A stretch of DNA of 64,000 bases, taken from Streptomyces sp. CGMCC 4.7035. GTDB taxonomy: Bacteria; Actinomycetota; Actinomycetes; Streptomycetales; Streptomycetaceae. The position numbers were made by a program, and so were the translations under genes. The stretch covers positions 4,278,001 to 4,342,000 of the forward strand of contig NZ_CP134053.1 in assembly GCF_031583065.1 (NCBI RefSeq), given 5' to 3'. The notes under the pieces are model-generated. The model was not told the origin of the DNA. It made no database searches and saw nothing but the letters and a program-made list of their open reading frames with translations. Shown here in pieces: positions 25,184-33,209 of this stretch. The first letter of the stretch is position 1. Each line of letters starts with the position of its first letter.

Positions 25184-26545
25184 TCAGGCGGGTCGTGCCG
25201 CGCTGTGGATGGCCGACTGCCCGGCGTAGAAGATCGACTCCTCGCGGATGGAGGCCCCCGGGCTCGGAGCGTGGATCATCATGCCGTTACCGGTGTAGAT
25301 GCTGACGTGGCTGACGGTGTCGTAGAAGAAGATCAGGTCCCCTGGCTGGAGGTCGGTGAGGGGGATCGCCGTGACCGCGGCCGCCTGATCCTGCGCGGTA
25401 CGCGGGAGGACGACCCCGGCGGCCCTCCAGGCGGCCTGGGTGAGTCCTGCGGCGTCGTACGAGTCGGGTCCGCTCGCGCCCCAGACGCACGGCCGGCCGA
25501 TCTGCGCGCGGGCGAAGGCGAGTGCCTTCGCGGCCTTCTTGTCGTACCCCGACTCCTGTACGACGGCGGTGACGGCCGGGGTCTCGGCGGCGAGGGGAGC
25601 CGCGGTGGCGACGGGAAGGCCCGCGCCGAAGGACATGCCCGACATGTCGGTGCCCAGGATGTCCGGCTGTTGCGGCTGCCGCCACTGCTCCTCGCCGAGC
25701 AGGCGGGCCGGTTCCTCCGGGACGCGCCAGGCGTCCTCGGCGGGCCGGGACTCGATCGGCATCGGCTGCGCGGAGTGCTGTGCGGCGCGCCTGGACAGCA
25801 ACTCCCGGGCCACGGCGAACTTCTGCTGGTTCTGCTCCTTGGTGCCGCTCAACCTGGTCGGCCGCGGCTGGGCGACGGATGCGGGCAGGGCCCTGGGGGC
25901 CTCCTGCGGCGTCTGGGGCGCGACCGGCCATGCGGCCAGGGGGTCGGCGGTCAACTCCGCCACGGGTCCGGCAGTCAACTCCGCCACGGGTCCGGCAGTC
26001 AACTCCGCCACGGGTCCGGCAGTCAACTCCGCCACGGGTTCGGCAGTCAACTCCGCCACGGGTCCGGCGGTTGATCCCACCGGGGGTCCCACGGTCAGCT
26101 CCGCCACGGGCCCGGCGGTCAACTCCGCCACAGGACGGGCGGCGGCCGCCCCGGCGGCGGGCCCGGCCGTCAGCTCCAGGAGAGGCCGGTCGGTCGTCTC
26201 CCGGCCCCGGCCGAGGAGGTCGTCCACCGCACGCCGCGTCGGGCTCGTGGGCCCGGCGGGGAGCTCCGGGGGCACTCTGTCGGCGGGCAGCACGGCCGGA
26301 ACGGTGGGACCCAGCTTCGCGCGCGCCGCGTCGAACCACTGCCTGGCGACGTTGTCGAGGGACGGGTCGGAGCGCCTGCGGTCCCTGTTGAACCCGGGGT
26401 TGGGGCCTCGGCGCGCTCCGCCTGTCATCATCGCGCGGGTCGCGTTGTAGGTGCCGCTGTCGGTCTCGGCCCGGTCGTAGAGCGACCGGATCCGCTGCTG
26501 GACCTCTTCGCGGCTCGGTCCGGGCGGGGACTGCTCCGGCGCCAT
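25184..26545 (-). CDS. NlpC/P60-family protein lacking the catalytic cysteine, with octapeptide repeats
   Basis: A 453-residue protein without a signal peptide. Residues 1-110 contain EEVQQRIRSLYDRAETDSG and a Pro-rich linker. Residues about 137-202 are eight octapeptides of the PVAELTAG type. The C-terminal 120 residues are an NlpC/P60 domain: IGRPCVWGASGPDSYDAAG, then LQPGDLIFFYDTVSHVSIYTG with the active-site His. Family members read YDCSG where this reads YDAAG (A365, A366), so the nucleophile is gone. A cysteine, C353, sits where Tyr is usual. It is likely a pseudoenzyme in peptidoglycan binding or regulation; a relocated nucleophile is a less likely alternative. Confidence 0.85.
   Translation of the reverse strand: MAPEQSPPGPSREEVQQRIRSLYDRAETDSGTYNATRAMMTGGARRGPNPGFNRDRRRSDPSLDNVARQWFDAARAKLGPTVPAVLPADRVPPELPAGPTSPTRRAVDDLLGRGRETTDRPLLELTAGPAAGAAAARPVAELTAGPVAELTVGPPVGSTAGPVAELTAEPVAELTAGPVAELTAGPVAELTAGPVAELTADPLAAWPVAPQTPQEAPRALPASVAQPRPTRLSGTKEQNQQKFAVARELLSRRAAQHSAQPMPIESRPAEDAWRVPEEPARLLGEEQWRQPQQPDILGTDMSGMSFGAGLPVATAAPLAAETPAVTAVVQESGYDKKAAKALAFARAQIGRPCVWGASGPDSYDAAGLTQAAWRAAGVVLPRTAQDQAAAVTAIPLTDLQPGDLIFFYDTVSHVSIYTGNGMMIHAPSPGASIREESIFYAGQSAIHSAARPA
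25943..26134 (-). repeat. Eight tandem 24-bp units inside the NlpC/P60 gene
   Basis: Units start every 24 bp from 25943. Units 2-4 are identical, and units 1, 5 and 8 differ by a few bases. Units 6 and 7 are degenerate. Each encodes one octapeptide of the PVAELTAG type. The near identity of the middle units indicates recent slippage; the array keeps frame because the unit is a multiple of three. Confidence 0.9.
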
Positions 26546-26972
26546 GGGGAGGTGCTCCTTCCGTACTCCGCCTACCGGGTTAGCTGTCGGGTTCGGGCGG
26601 ACTGCTGCGGAAGGTGTGCCCTACGGCCGTTGCCCGCTGGGCAGTTGGGCCGATTCACCCCATGGTCGGTTGGGTCCCCGGCTCCGGCCGCTGCTGGGGT
26701 GCACCGGACTCGGCGGAGGCTGCGCGACCCGGCGAGGTTCGCCGGAGGGAGTCGTGCGGCCTATCCGCCAACCTAGCCAACTTGTGTGCCTTGTGTGAAG
26801 GTTGAAGCGCCAAATGTCCGATACGTGATTGTGACTTTCATCGTGACGCCTGAAACGGCCCGCATCTGACAGGGAGTCACAGAACCGCCAGGGGAATGAT
26901 TGACGGGGGAACCAGTGGCCGACGGAAAACCTGGCGCCTGGATGCCGTCCAGGCTCAGCGCGCGGGGACCAT
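26546..26972. other. 427-bp gene-free region
   Basis: This is the upstream region of the leftward NlpC/P60 gene and the tail of the GH15 gene. A hairpin close to the GH15 stop is listed separately. The part at 26770-26880 is less GC-rich than its surroundings and is the likely promoter area of the NlpC/P60 gene (TAGGTT at 26776-26771 on the minus strand could be a -10), but I cannot fix it. No gene is seen. Confidence 0.5.
26936..26954 (-). terminator. Hairpin after the GH15 gene
   Basis: GCCTGG (26936-26941) pairs with CCAGGC (26949-26954) around seven bases, about 20 bases past the stop of the leftward GH15 gene. Confidence 0.4.
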
Positions 26973-28850
26973 TCACGCCTGCCGGATGCGCCACGGGGGT
27001 GCTTCCTCGTCCTCCCGTCGGGTCGCTGTCCGGTCGGTGGCCTCGTCGAGGGCCTCGTCGAGAGACGAGGCGGCCATGATGAGTGCCAGGTGGGTGAAGG
27101 CCTGGGGGAAGTTGCCCAACTGCTCGCCGCCGGGGCCGATCTCCTCGGCGAACAGGCCGACATGGTTGGCGTAGGTGTGCATCTTCTCGAACGTGTAGCG
27201 AGCCTTGCCCAGTTGGCCCGAGCGGGCCAGAGCATCGACGTAGAGGAAGGTGCACATGCTGAAGGTGCCCTCGCAACCGCGCAGTCCGTCGGGCGAGGCG
27301 GCCGGGTCATAGCGGTAGACGAGGCTGTCGGAGACCAGTGTGCGGTCGATGGCGTCCAGCGTGGACAGCCAGCCCGGACTCAGCGGACTGAGGAAGCCCA
27401 CCTGCGGGAGCAGAAGCAGTGAGGCGTCCAGGACGTCATCGTCGTAGTGCTGGACCAGTGCCTGTTGCTCCTTGCTCCAGCCCCGTTGCATGACCTGGTC
27501 GAGGATGGCGTCGCGGGCGGCCGTCCAGCGCGCGGTATCGGCGGGACGGCGCCATTCGTCGGCCAGGCGCAGGCCGCAGTCGAAGGCCGCCCAGCACATC
27601 ACGCGGCTGTAGGTGAAGTCCTTGCGGCCGCCGCGGGTCTCCCAGATGCCCTCATCGGGGCGGTCCCAGGCGTCGACGAGCCAGTCCAGGGTCTGGCTGA
27701 GCCCCTGCCAGCCGTGGTAGCCGATGTGCATGCCGACCTTGCGGTTCTGGGACAAGGCGTACATGGCCTCGCCGTAGATGTCGAGTTGCAGCTGGTCGGC
27801 GGCGGCGTTTCCGGCACGGACCGGGTAGGAGCCGCGGTAGCCCTCGAAGTGGTCCAGGACCTCCTCGGCCAGCCGCGGGTCGCCGTCCACCCGGTACATG
27901 ATCTGGAGCGGTTCCCCGTCCGGTCCCGCACGGTCGTGCAGCCGGTCCCCCAGCCAGCGGGTGAAGGCGGTGGCCTCGTCGGTGAAGCCCAGGTCGAGCA
28001 GGGCGCGGACGGACAGGGCGCCGTCCCGGACCCAGGTGTAGCGGTAGTCCCAGTTGCGTTCGCCGCCGATCTGCTCGGGCAGGCCCATCGTGGCCGCGGC
28101 GATCGGGGCGCCGGTGGGGGCGTAGGTGAGCAGCTTCAACGTGATGGCCGAGCGGTGCACCACGTCCGGCCATCGGCCCCGGTAGCGGGAGGTACGCACC
28201 CAACGCTGCCAGAAGTCGATGGTGTCCCAGATGTCGCCGGAGACCTGTTCCTTGGTGGGAGGCGGTGGCGAGGCACCGCCCGGGCGGCAGACGGTGAAGA
28301 CCGCGGCGGCGCCCTCGCCCTCCCGCAGGGTCACCTCTCCCGTCACGTCGTGGCCGTCGCGTTGCAGCGGGAACGTGCTGTGCAGGTGGGCGGTGAGGTC
28401 CGGGGCGTGGAAGGCCGCTCCGTCCTGGCGCAGATCGAGGTGGTGACCGGCGCGCGCGTAGTCGAAGCGGGGACGGCACTCCAGGGCGAAGCGGACCGTG
28501 CCGCGTACGGTCCGTACGGCCCGTATCAGTGTGTGGCGGTCGCCGGCCCGGTCGGACGGGTGCGCGGGCATGCAGTCGATCACCTCGCCCACACCGTCGG
28601 GTGACATGTACCGGGTCACCAGCACGGCGGTGTCCGGATAGTAGAGCTGCCGCCAGGACCCTCCGCCCCCGCCTTCCGGCGCCAACCGGAAATACCCTCC
28701 GCGATCGTGGTCGAGCAGGGCCGCGAAGACGCTGGGTGAGTCGAAGCGCGGAGCGGCGAACCAGTCCACGACGCCCTGAGCGGAGATCAGGGCCGCGGTC
28801 TGCAGATTACCGACCAGACCGTGATCGGCAATGGGCGGATAGCGATCCAT
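26973..28850 (-). CDS. GH15-family glucoamylase/trehalase-like glycoside hydrolase
   Basis: About 625 residues. The N-terminal beta-sandwich starts IADHGLVGNLQTAALIS, followed by the (alpha/alpha)6 barrel with NWDYRYTWVRDGALSVRALL, DIYGEAMYALSQN and CEGTFSMCTFLYVDALA, all landmarks of bacterial GH15 proteins. These cytosolic enzymes hydrolyse trehalose or maltodextrins; Actinobacteria have trehalases in this family, so trehalase is the best guess. Start ATG 28850 (MDRYPPIADHG) marks where family similarity begins, although its GGAG is only two bases away; a longer frame adds unrelated basic sequence. There is no signal peptide. Confidence 0.88.
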   Translation of the reverse strand: MDRYPPIADHGLVGNLQTAALISAQGVVDWFAAPRFDSPSVFAALLDHDRGGYFRLAPEGGGGGSWRQLYYPDTAVLVTRYMSPDGVGEVIDCMPAHPSDRAGDRHTLIRAVRTVRGTVRFALECRPRFDYARAGHHLDLRQDGAAFHAPDLTAHLHSTFPLQRDGHDVTGEVTLREGEGAAAVFTVCRPGGASPPPPTKEQVSGDIWDTIDFWQRWVRTSRYRGRWPDVVHRSAITLKLLTYAPTGAPIAAATMGLPEQIGGERNWDYRYTWVRDGALSVRALLDLGFTDEATAFTRWLGDRLHDRAGPDGEPLQIMYRVDGDPRLAEEVLDHFEGYRGSYPVRAGNAAADQLQLDIYGEAMYALSQNRKVGMHIGYHGWQGLSQTLDWLVDAWDRPDEGIWETRGGRKDFTYSRVMCWAAFDCGLRLADEWRRPADTARWTAARDAILDQVMQRGWSKEQQALVQHYDDDVLDASLLLLPQVGFLSPLSPGWLSTLDAIDRTLVSDSLVYRYDPAASPDGLRGCEGTFSMCTFLYVDALARSGQLGKARYTFEKMHTYANHVGLFAEEIGPGGEQLGNFPQAFTHLALIMAASSLDEALDEATDRTATRREDEEAPPWRIRQA

Positions 28851-29231
28851 GTCTCCAACTGTGCGACCTCGGGCGTCGGCGCGCGCGGTGAGTGGGCGCG
28901 GCTCCGTCTCGGCGCCCCGGGCGGACGCGGCTGGTCCGTTGGTCTGACAACGGGTCGGGCTGGAAACGAGTTTTGCTGCGCGTCGAGCGAGACCGGAAAC
29001 GGTGTGGTCATCGATGATCGGCCCGCAAGACCCTCCTGGTCCCGGGCCGCGTTCCGGGGCGGCACCGACGGGAGGCAACAGTCCATGTGGACGGTGGTAT
29101 GACGCTGTTCCCCGGCTTCGCCACGGGAGGATGACCGCGCGGCTCCCGAAGGCGGCCTCCCGCCGCGGCGTCCGCACCGCCGAAGGGTGCCGCGGTGGCC
29201 CGCGCGCGGCGAAAGACCGGCTCGCGCCGGC
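28851..29231. other. 381-bp gene-free region
   Basis: It lies upstream of the leftward GH15 gene and downstream of the leftward CorA-like gene. Small GC hairpins (GCGGC-CTCCC-GCCGC at 29152-29166 and GCCGCG/CGCGGC at 29189-29210) lie near the CorA stop and may end that transcript. The GH15 promoter should be in the 28870-29000 part; I see no convincing hexamers and no gene. Confidence 0.5.
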
Positions 29232-30221
29232 TCATCGGTCCTCGCCGCCGTTGTCGTCGTGCAGCTTCCGCCACAGGCGGGTGCGGTGCAACACGTAGAG
29301 GGCGATGAGCAGGACGATCGCCTGCAACCCCACGGCGAGCAGCCAGAAGACGACCTTGCTCTCCAACTCGTCGGTCATGTAGGTGAAGTTCATGCCGAAG
29401 AACCCGGTCAGGAACGACAGCGGCAGGAAGATCACCGACACGATGGCCAGCCGGTTGATCACACCGTTCTGCTCGCCGGACACGAGGGACGAGTAGCTGA
29501 CGAAGGCACGCCGGGTGGCCTCCTGGGCCGACTCGATGTCTGTGAGCACCAACCTCGCATGGTGCTGGTACGCGCGCGCGAGCCGCTGCCGCTGCTCAGG
29601 GAAGCTGGGGTTCATCATCCTGCGCGTGAAGATCTCGTCCGTCACCTGGAGGTAGGGACGGAGCGTGTGATGGAGCAGCGCCGCGTGCCGTCGTAGACGT
29701 GCCAGGCGGTAGACCTGCTCGGGGTCCCGCCGCTGGAACATCTCGTCCTCCAGGTCCTCCACCTCCAGCAGCGCCCGCACGGCGGAGCGACGGAAGGTCT
29801 CCAAGGCCTCTTCCAGCAGCAGGAACAGCGTGGCTACGGTGTCGGGCGGCCTTTCGTGCCGCAACCGGGCGGTGAGACTCTCGATCGGTCCGAGCGGTCC
29901 TCGGTGAACCGTGACCACGTGCCGCTCGGTCACGAAGGCATGGACGTGGGTGACCCGGCCGGAGTCGACCAGGGGTACGACGAACCCGGCCCTGTCCCCG
30001 AGGAACTCGGCCCGCGCGGATTCGCCCTCCCTGCCCAGCCACGTCAGGTTCTCGGCCTCCAGGCCGAGCTGGTGGGCGACCGGCTGTTCGTCGGGCGGGG
30101 CCTCTTCGGGCAGCTCGATGTCCACGAACAGGAAGTGGGATGCCGCGAGACGCTCACGTGCCTCCGACACATGTGTCTGATCGACGATCCCCTCCGGCAT
30201 CGACACCACCGATACGATCAT
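29232..30221 (-). CDS. CorA-family divalent cation (Mg/Zn) transporter
   Basis: A 329-residue protein with the CorA layout: a large cytosolic N-terminal alpha/beta domain, a long helix rich in charged residues (LEVEDLEDEMFQRRDPEQVYRLARLRRH is part of it), then two C-terminal transmembrane helices around LAIVSVIFLPLSFLTGFFGMNF and VVFWLLAVGLQAIVLLIALYVL. The selectivity motif GMN is present in FFGMNFTYM. Start ATG 30221 follows GAGGGACG. It is divergent from the NhaA-DsbA gene (284 bp apart), so both may be part of one ion-homeostasis locus. A second CorA is at 57.4 kb. Confidence 0.86.
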   Translation of the reverse strand: MIVSVVSMPEGIVDQTHVSEARERLAASHFLFVDIELPEEAPPDEQPVAHQLGLEAENLTWLGREGESARAEFLGDRAGFVVPLVDSGRVTHVHAFVTERHVVTVHRGPLGPIESLTARLRHERPPDTVATLFLLLEEALETFRRSAVRALLEVEDLEDEMFQRRDPEQVYRLARLRRHAALLHHTLRPYLQVTDEIFTRRMMNPSFPEQRQRLARAYQHHARLVLTDIESAQEATRRAFVSYSSLVSGEQNGVINRLAIVSVIFLPLSFLTGFFGMNFTYMTDELESKVVFWLLAVGLQAIVLLIALYVLHRTRLWRKLHDDNGGEDR

Positions 30222-30505
30222 CGTCCCTCGCTGCGGATCACGGGCTGCGGCCTTTTTCCACCCTGCGCACACCCCGAAGCCCACGCAACCGGTGACGAGT
30301 CGGCCTGCATGGGCCTGACCTGCGGTTCTCCTCGCCTCGGCCAAAGATCAACCACTGCCGGGGGAATGGCCGGCGGGGTTGCCGGTGTTGCCCGAATGAC
30401 GAAACCCGAGTCACGGCGAGAGGTAGAAGTGAGCGACGTTCTTGCACCGTGTTGCCTACTACGAGGCCGTGCCGTCCAACGGTTCCGTCGAATGAGCGCG
30501 TGAGC

Positions 30506-32386
30506 ATGGCCCTGGAACCCACCGACTTCACGGGGCAGTCCGCGTGCGCCGATGACTCCCGCTCCCCGCTGCGCGACTTCCTGCGCACCGAGACCGGGAG
30601 CGCCGCCGTCCTGGTGACGGCGACGATCGCCGCGCTCGTGTGGGCCAACGCGGCACCGTCCGTCTACGCGTCGTTGTGGCAGACGCATCTGTCCGTGCGG
30701 GTGGGCTCGTACGGGCTCTCCCTCGAGCTGCGCGAGTGGGTGAACAGCGGACTGATGACGCTGTTCTTCTTCGTCATCGGCCTGGAGGCGCGCCGCGAGT
30801 TCGACATGGGCGAGCTGCGGGACCGCAAACGACTGACACTGCCGCTCGCGGCGGGCGTCAGCGGCATGCTCGTGCCCGTCGGCATCTACCTGGCCCTCAA
30901 CGCGGGCCATGGATCGGCGCACGGCTGGGGCGCGGCGATGTCCACCGACACAGCCTTCGCGCTGGGCATGCTGGCGGTCGTCGGGCGCCGTATGCCGGCC
31001 GGGCTGCGCGTGTTCATCCTCACCGTCACCGTCGTCGACGACTTCCTGGCTCTCGGTGTCATCGCCGTCGCCTACAGTGATCACCTCACCGTCCCGGCGC
31101 TGCTCGCGGCGCTCGGTACTTTCGCCGTCATCCTGCTGGTTCGCGCCCTCGGGGTACGTCGAGGTGCCGTCTACGCGGTGCTGGCGGTCGTCGCCTGGGC
31201 AGCCCTGCTCAAGTCGGGAGTGGACCCGGTGGTCATCGGTCTCGCCATGGGCCTGCTGACGTACGCGTATCCGGCGACGCGCAGCGACCTGGAGCGTGCG
31301 AGCGGCCTGTTCCGGCTGTTCCGCGAGCAGCCCACGCCCGAGCTGGAGCGGTCCGTGCGTCTGGGACTCGCCTCGGCCGTCTCTCCCAACGAGCGCCTGC
31401 AACGGATGTACCACCCGTGGGCCAGTTATGTCGTCGTGCCGCTGTTCGCGCTGGCCAACGCCGGCATTCCGATCAATGTCGATCAGCTGGGAAGGTCGTT
31501 CACCTCTCCCATCACCCTGGGCATCCTGGCCGGGTACGTCCTCGGGAAACCCGTCGGCATCCTGGGGGCGTCACTGCTGGCCACGGTGTTGAGCCGCGGC
31601 CGGATCCGTCCCCCGGTCGGCTGGGGAGCCATCGCGGCGGGCGGAACCCTGGCCGGGGTCGGGTTCACGGTCTCGCTGCTCATCGCGACGCTCGCCTTCG
31701 ACGGCTCCCAGTTGGACGAAGCGAAGGTCGGCATCCTGAGCGCCGTGCTCTGCTCCTTCGTGGCCGGGCGGGTTGTCACCGGCGTCATCACGCTGTTTCC
31801 ACGACGCTCCCAGCTACGGGCCCTGCTTGGGAAAGCGGAGACGATCGTCGACCTCGCGGTGCCGGTCGACCCGGACCGTGATCACGTACGGGGGCCACGA
31901 CACGCGCCCGTGACCGTGGTGGAGTACGGCGACTACGAGTGCCCGTACTGCGGGCAGGCGGAGTCGGTCGTCCGCGAGCTTCTCGGGGACTTCGGGGACG
32001 TGCGCTACGTCTGGCGGCATCTCCCTCTGACCGACGTCCACGTACACGCCCAGCTGGCCGGCGAGGCCTCGGAAGCGGCGGCCTTGCAGGGGCGTTTCTG
32101 GGAGATGCATGACCTGCTGCTCAGCCATCAGGGCGCCCTGCGATTCGACGACCTGCGAGGGTATGCCGCGGACATCGGGCTCGACCTGGGACGATTCGAG
32201 CGCGACATGCGGGCCCACGCGGGTGCGGTGCGTGTCGCCGAGGACGTCGAGTCGGCGGATCTCAGCAGCGTGACGGGAACGCCCACCTTCTTCGTCAACG
32301 GACGCAGGCATCACGGCGCGTACGACATCGCCGGCCTGTCCGCAGCCGTACGGGCCGCTCGCGAACGTGCCGCCGTCGCCGCCTGA
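30506..32386 (+). CDS. nhaA: Na+/H+ antiporter NhaA fused to a DsbA-like thioredoxin domain
   Basis: The 626-residue protein joins two domains. Residues about 20-440 form an NhaA antiporter with about 12 helices, including VVDDFLALG with the paired essential aspartates (D178, D179) and GIPINVD and [17 protein letters not shown]. Residues about 465-620 are a DsbA-type thioredoxin domain with [16 protein letters not shown] (active site CPYC, 479-482) and the cis-Pro segment GTPTFFVNG. This fusion recurs in actinobacteria; why exchange and disulfide chemistry are linked is not known. The ATG at 30506 has a weak ribosome site; GTG 30500 is an alternative. L33 and L31 genes follow after 125 bp. 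Confidence 0.9.
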   Translation: MALEPTDFTGQSACADDSRSPLRDFLRTETGSAAVLVTATIAALVWANAAPSVYASLWQTHLSVRVGSYGLSLELREWVNSGLMTLFFFVIGLEARREFDMGELRDRKRLTLPLAAGVSGMLVPVGIYLALNAGHGSAHGWGAAMSTDTAFALGMLAVVGRRMPAGLRVFILTVTVVDDFLALGVIAVAYSDHLTVPALLAALGTFAVILLVRALGVRRGAVYAVLAVVAWAALLKSGVDPVVIGLAMGLLTYAYPATRSDLERASGLFRLFREQPTPELERSVRLGLASAVSPNERLQRMYHPWASYVVVPLFALANAGIPINVDQLGRSFTSPITLGILAGYVLGKPVGILGASLLATVLSRGRIRPPVGWGAIAAGGTLAGVGFTVSLLIATLAFDGSQLDEAKVGILSAVLCSFVAGRVVTGVITLFPRRSQLRALLGKAETIVDLAVPVDPDRDHVRGPRHAPVTVVEYGDYECPYCGQAESVVRELLGDFGDVRYVWRHLPLTDVHVHAQLAGEASEAAALQGRFWEMHDLLLSHQGALRFDDLRGYAADIGLDLGRFERDMRAHAGAVRVAEDVESADLSSVTGTPTFFVNGRRHHGAYDIAGLSAAVRAARERAAVAA

Positions 32387-32470
32387 CCCGCGTCCTGCCA
32401 GGCGGCGGGCCGGGTACGGCCGGGGAATGCGACGGCGAGGGGTGTTGTTGAGGGGGACATGGCTGACATG

Positions 32471-32489
32471 CACGGGTCAGGAGCCCGTG
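32471..32489 (+). promoter_or_regulatory. Inverted repeat ahead of the L33 gene
   Basis: CACGGG (32471-32476) and CCCGTG (32484-32489) flank seven bases, 23 bp before the L33 start. It could be an operator or leader hairpin. I looked for an AT-rich Zur-type site here and found none. Confidence 0.3.
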
Positions 32490-32511
32490 ATGTGGGCGAA
32501 AGGAGCACCTC

Positions 32512-32676
32512 ATGGCACGCAGCACAACGCGTCCCGTCGTCACCTTGAAGTCGACGGCCGGGACCGGCGTCACCTACGTGACGCGCAAGAACCGTCTCAA
32601 CGACCCCGACCGGCTGGTACTGCGCAAGTACGACCCGGTGGCCGGGGAGCACGTCGCATTCCGCGAAGCACGCTGA
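32512..32676 (+). CDS. rpmG: Ribosomal protein L33, cysteine-free paralogue
   Basis: A 54-residue protein with the L33 pattern: [20 protein letters not shown], then [19 protein letters not shown] and a FREAR end. The two CxxC pairs that bind zinc in the housekeeping form are replaced (KSTAGT and YDPVAGEH), so it needs no zinc. AAAGGAGCACCTC is a good ribosome site. In Streptomyces such C-minus copies replace zinc-bearing L33 in zinc limitation under Zur. It is followed after 47 bp by a C-minus L31. Confidence 0.92.
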   Translation: MARSTTRPVVTLKSTAGTGVTYVTRKNRLNDPDRLVLRKYDPVAGEHVAFREAR

Positions 32677-32723
32677 ACCGAGCGTCCGCCCTCCAGGCGG
32701 ACGGTGATGAGGAAGGAAACGCC

Positions 32724-32984
32724 ATGAGGACCGGTATTCACCCCGATTCCCGGCCGGTCGTCTTCCGTGACCGGGCCGCGGACGCCACGTTCCTGGTCCG
32801 CTCGACCGCGCAGTCGTCGAGGACGATCGAGTGGGAGGACGGCATCACCTACCCGCTGATCGACGTCGAGATCTCGTCGGCGAGCCATCCGTTCTACACC
32901 GGCACCTCGCGGGTCGTGGACACCGCCGGCCGTGTGGAGCGATTCGAGCGGCGCTACGGCCGCACGGCGTCGGCCCGAGGCTGA
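32724..32984 (+). CDS. rpmE2: Ribosomal protein L31 type B, zinc-independent
   Basis: An 86-residue L31 of type [21 protein letters not shown], then [19 protein letters not shown] and [19 protein letters not shown], and FERRYG at the end. No cysteine is present, whereas zinc-binding L31 carries a four-Cys cluster. GAAGGAAACGCC precedes the ATG. Together with the upstream L33 it forms a zinc-sparing ribosomal pair, probably transcribed together. A strong terminator follows at 33010. Confidence 0.94.
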   Translation: MRTGIHPDSRPVVFRDRAADATFLVRSTAQSSRTIEWEDGITYPLIDVEISSASHPFYTGTSRVVDTAGRVERFERRYGRTASARG

Positions 32985-33009
32985 CGCTCACCGGCACAGC
33001 GTTCGTCCC

Positions 33010-33048
33010 GTCGGCCCGGCCACCGCAATCAGCGGTGGCCGGGCCGAC
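33010..33048 (+). terminator. Strong intrinsic hairpin after rpmG-rpmE2
   Basis: A perfect 17-bp stem, GTCGGCCCGGCCACCGC (33010-33026) with its complement at 33032-33048, around the loop AATCA. It starts 25 bases after the L31 stop. Confidence 0.85.
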
Positions 33049-33209
33049 TGCCGCTGTGTGCGCGTAAGTTCTTTCGAATCAATCCCCCTCGGTGCGCAAC
33101 CACCACGAGAGCCGGCCCCTCCTACCAGTCGAACGAACGCGAGTACTCAGGCCGTCCACCAAGGCCCGACGCGCGATCGGAGCAGAGGGCGACGCACCGA
33201 GAGGAGTGT

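Noticed and set aside
25943..26134. 24-bp repeats as CRISPR or regulatory array
   Set aside because: Contiguous, in-frame coding units that translate to octapeptides.
30222..30505. Structured nhaA-associated RNA in the leader of the antiporter gene
   Set aside because: No clear paired structure could be established by eye, and covariance searching was not possible.
32387..32511. Zur box ahead of L33/L31
   Set aside because: I searched by eye for an AT-rich TGAAAATGATTTTCA-like palindrome and found only a GC-rich CACGGG/CCCGTG repeat.
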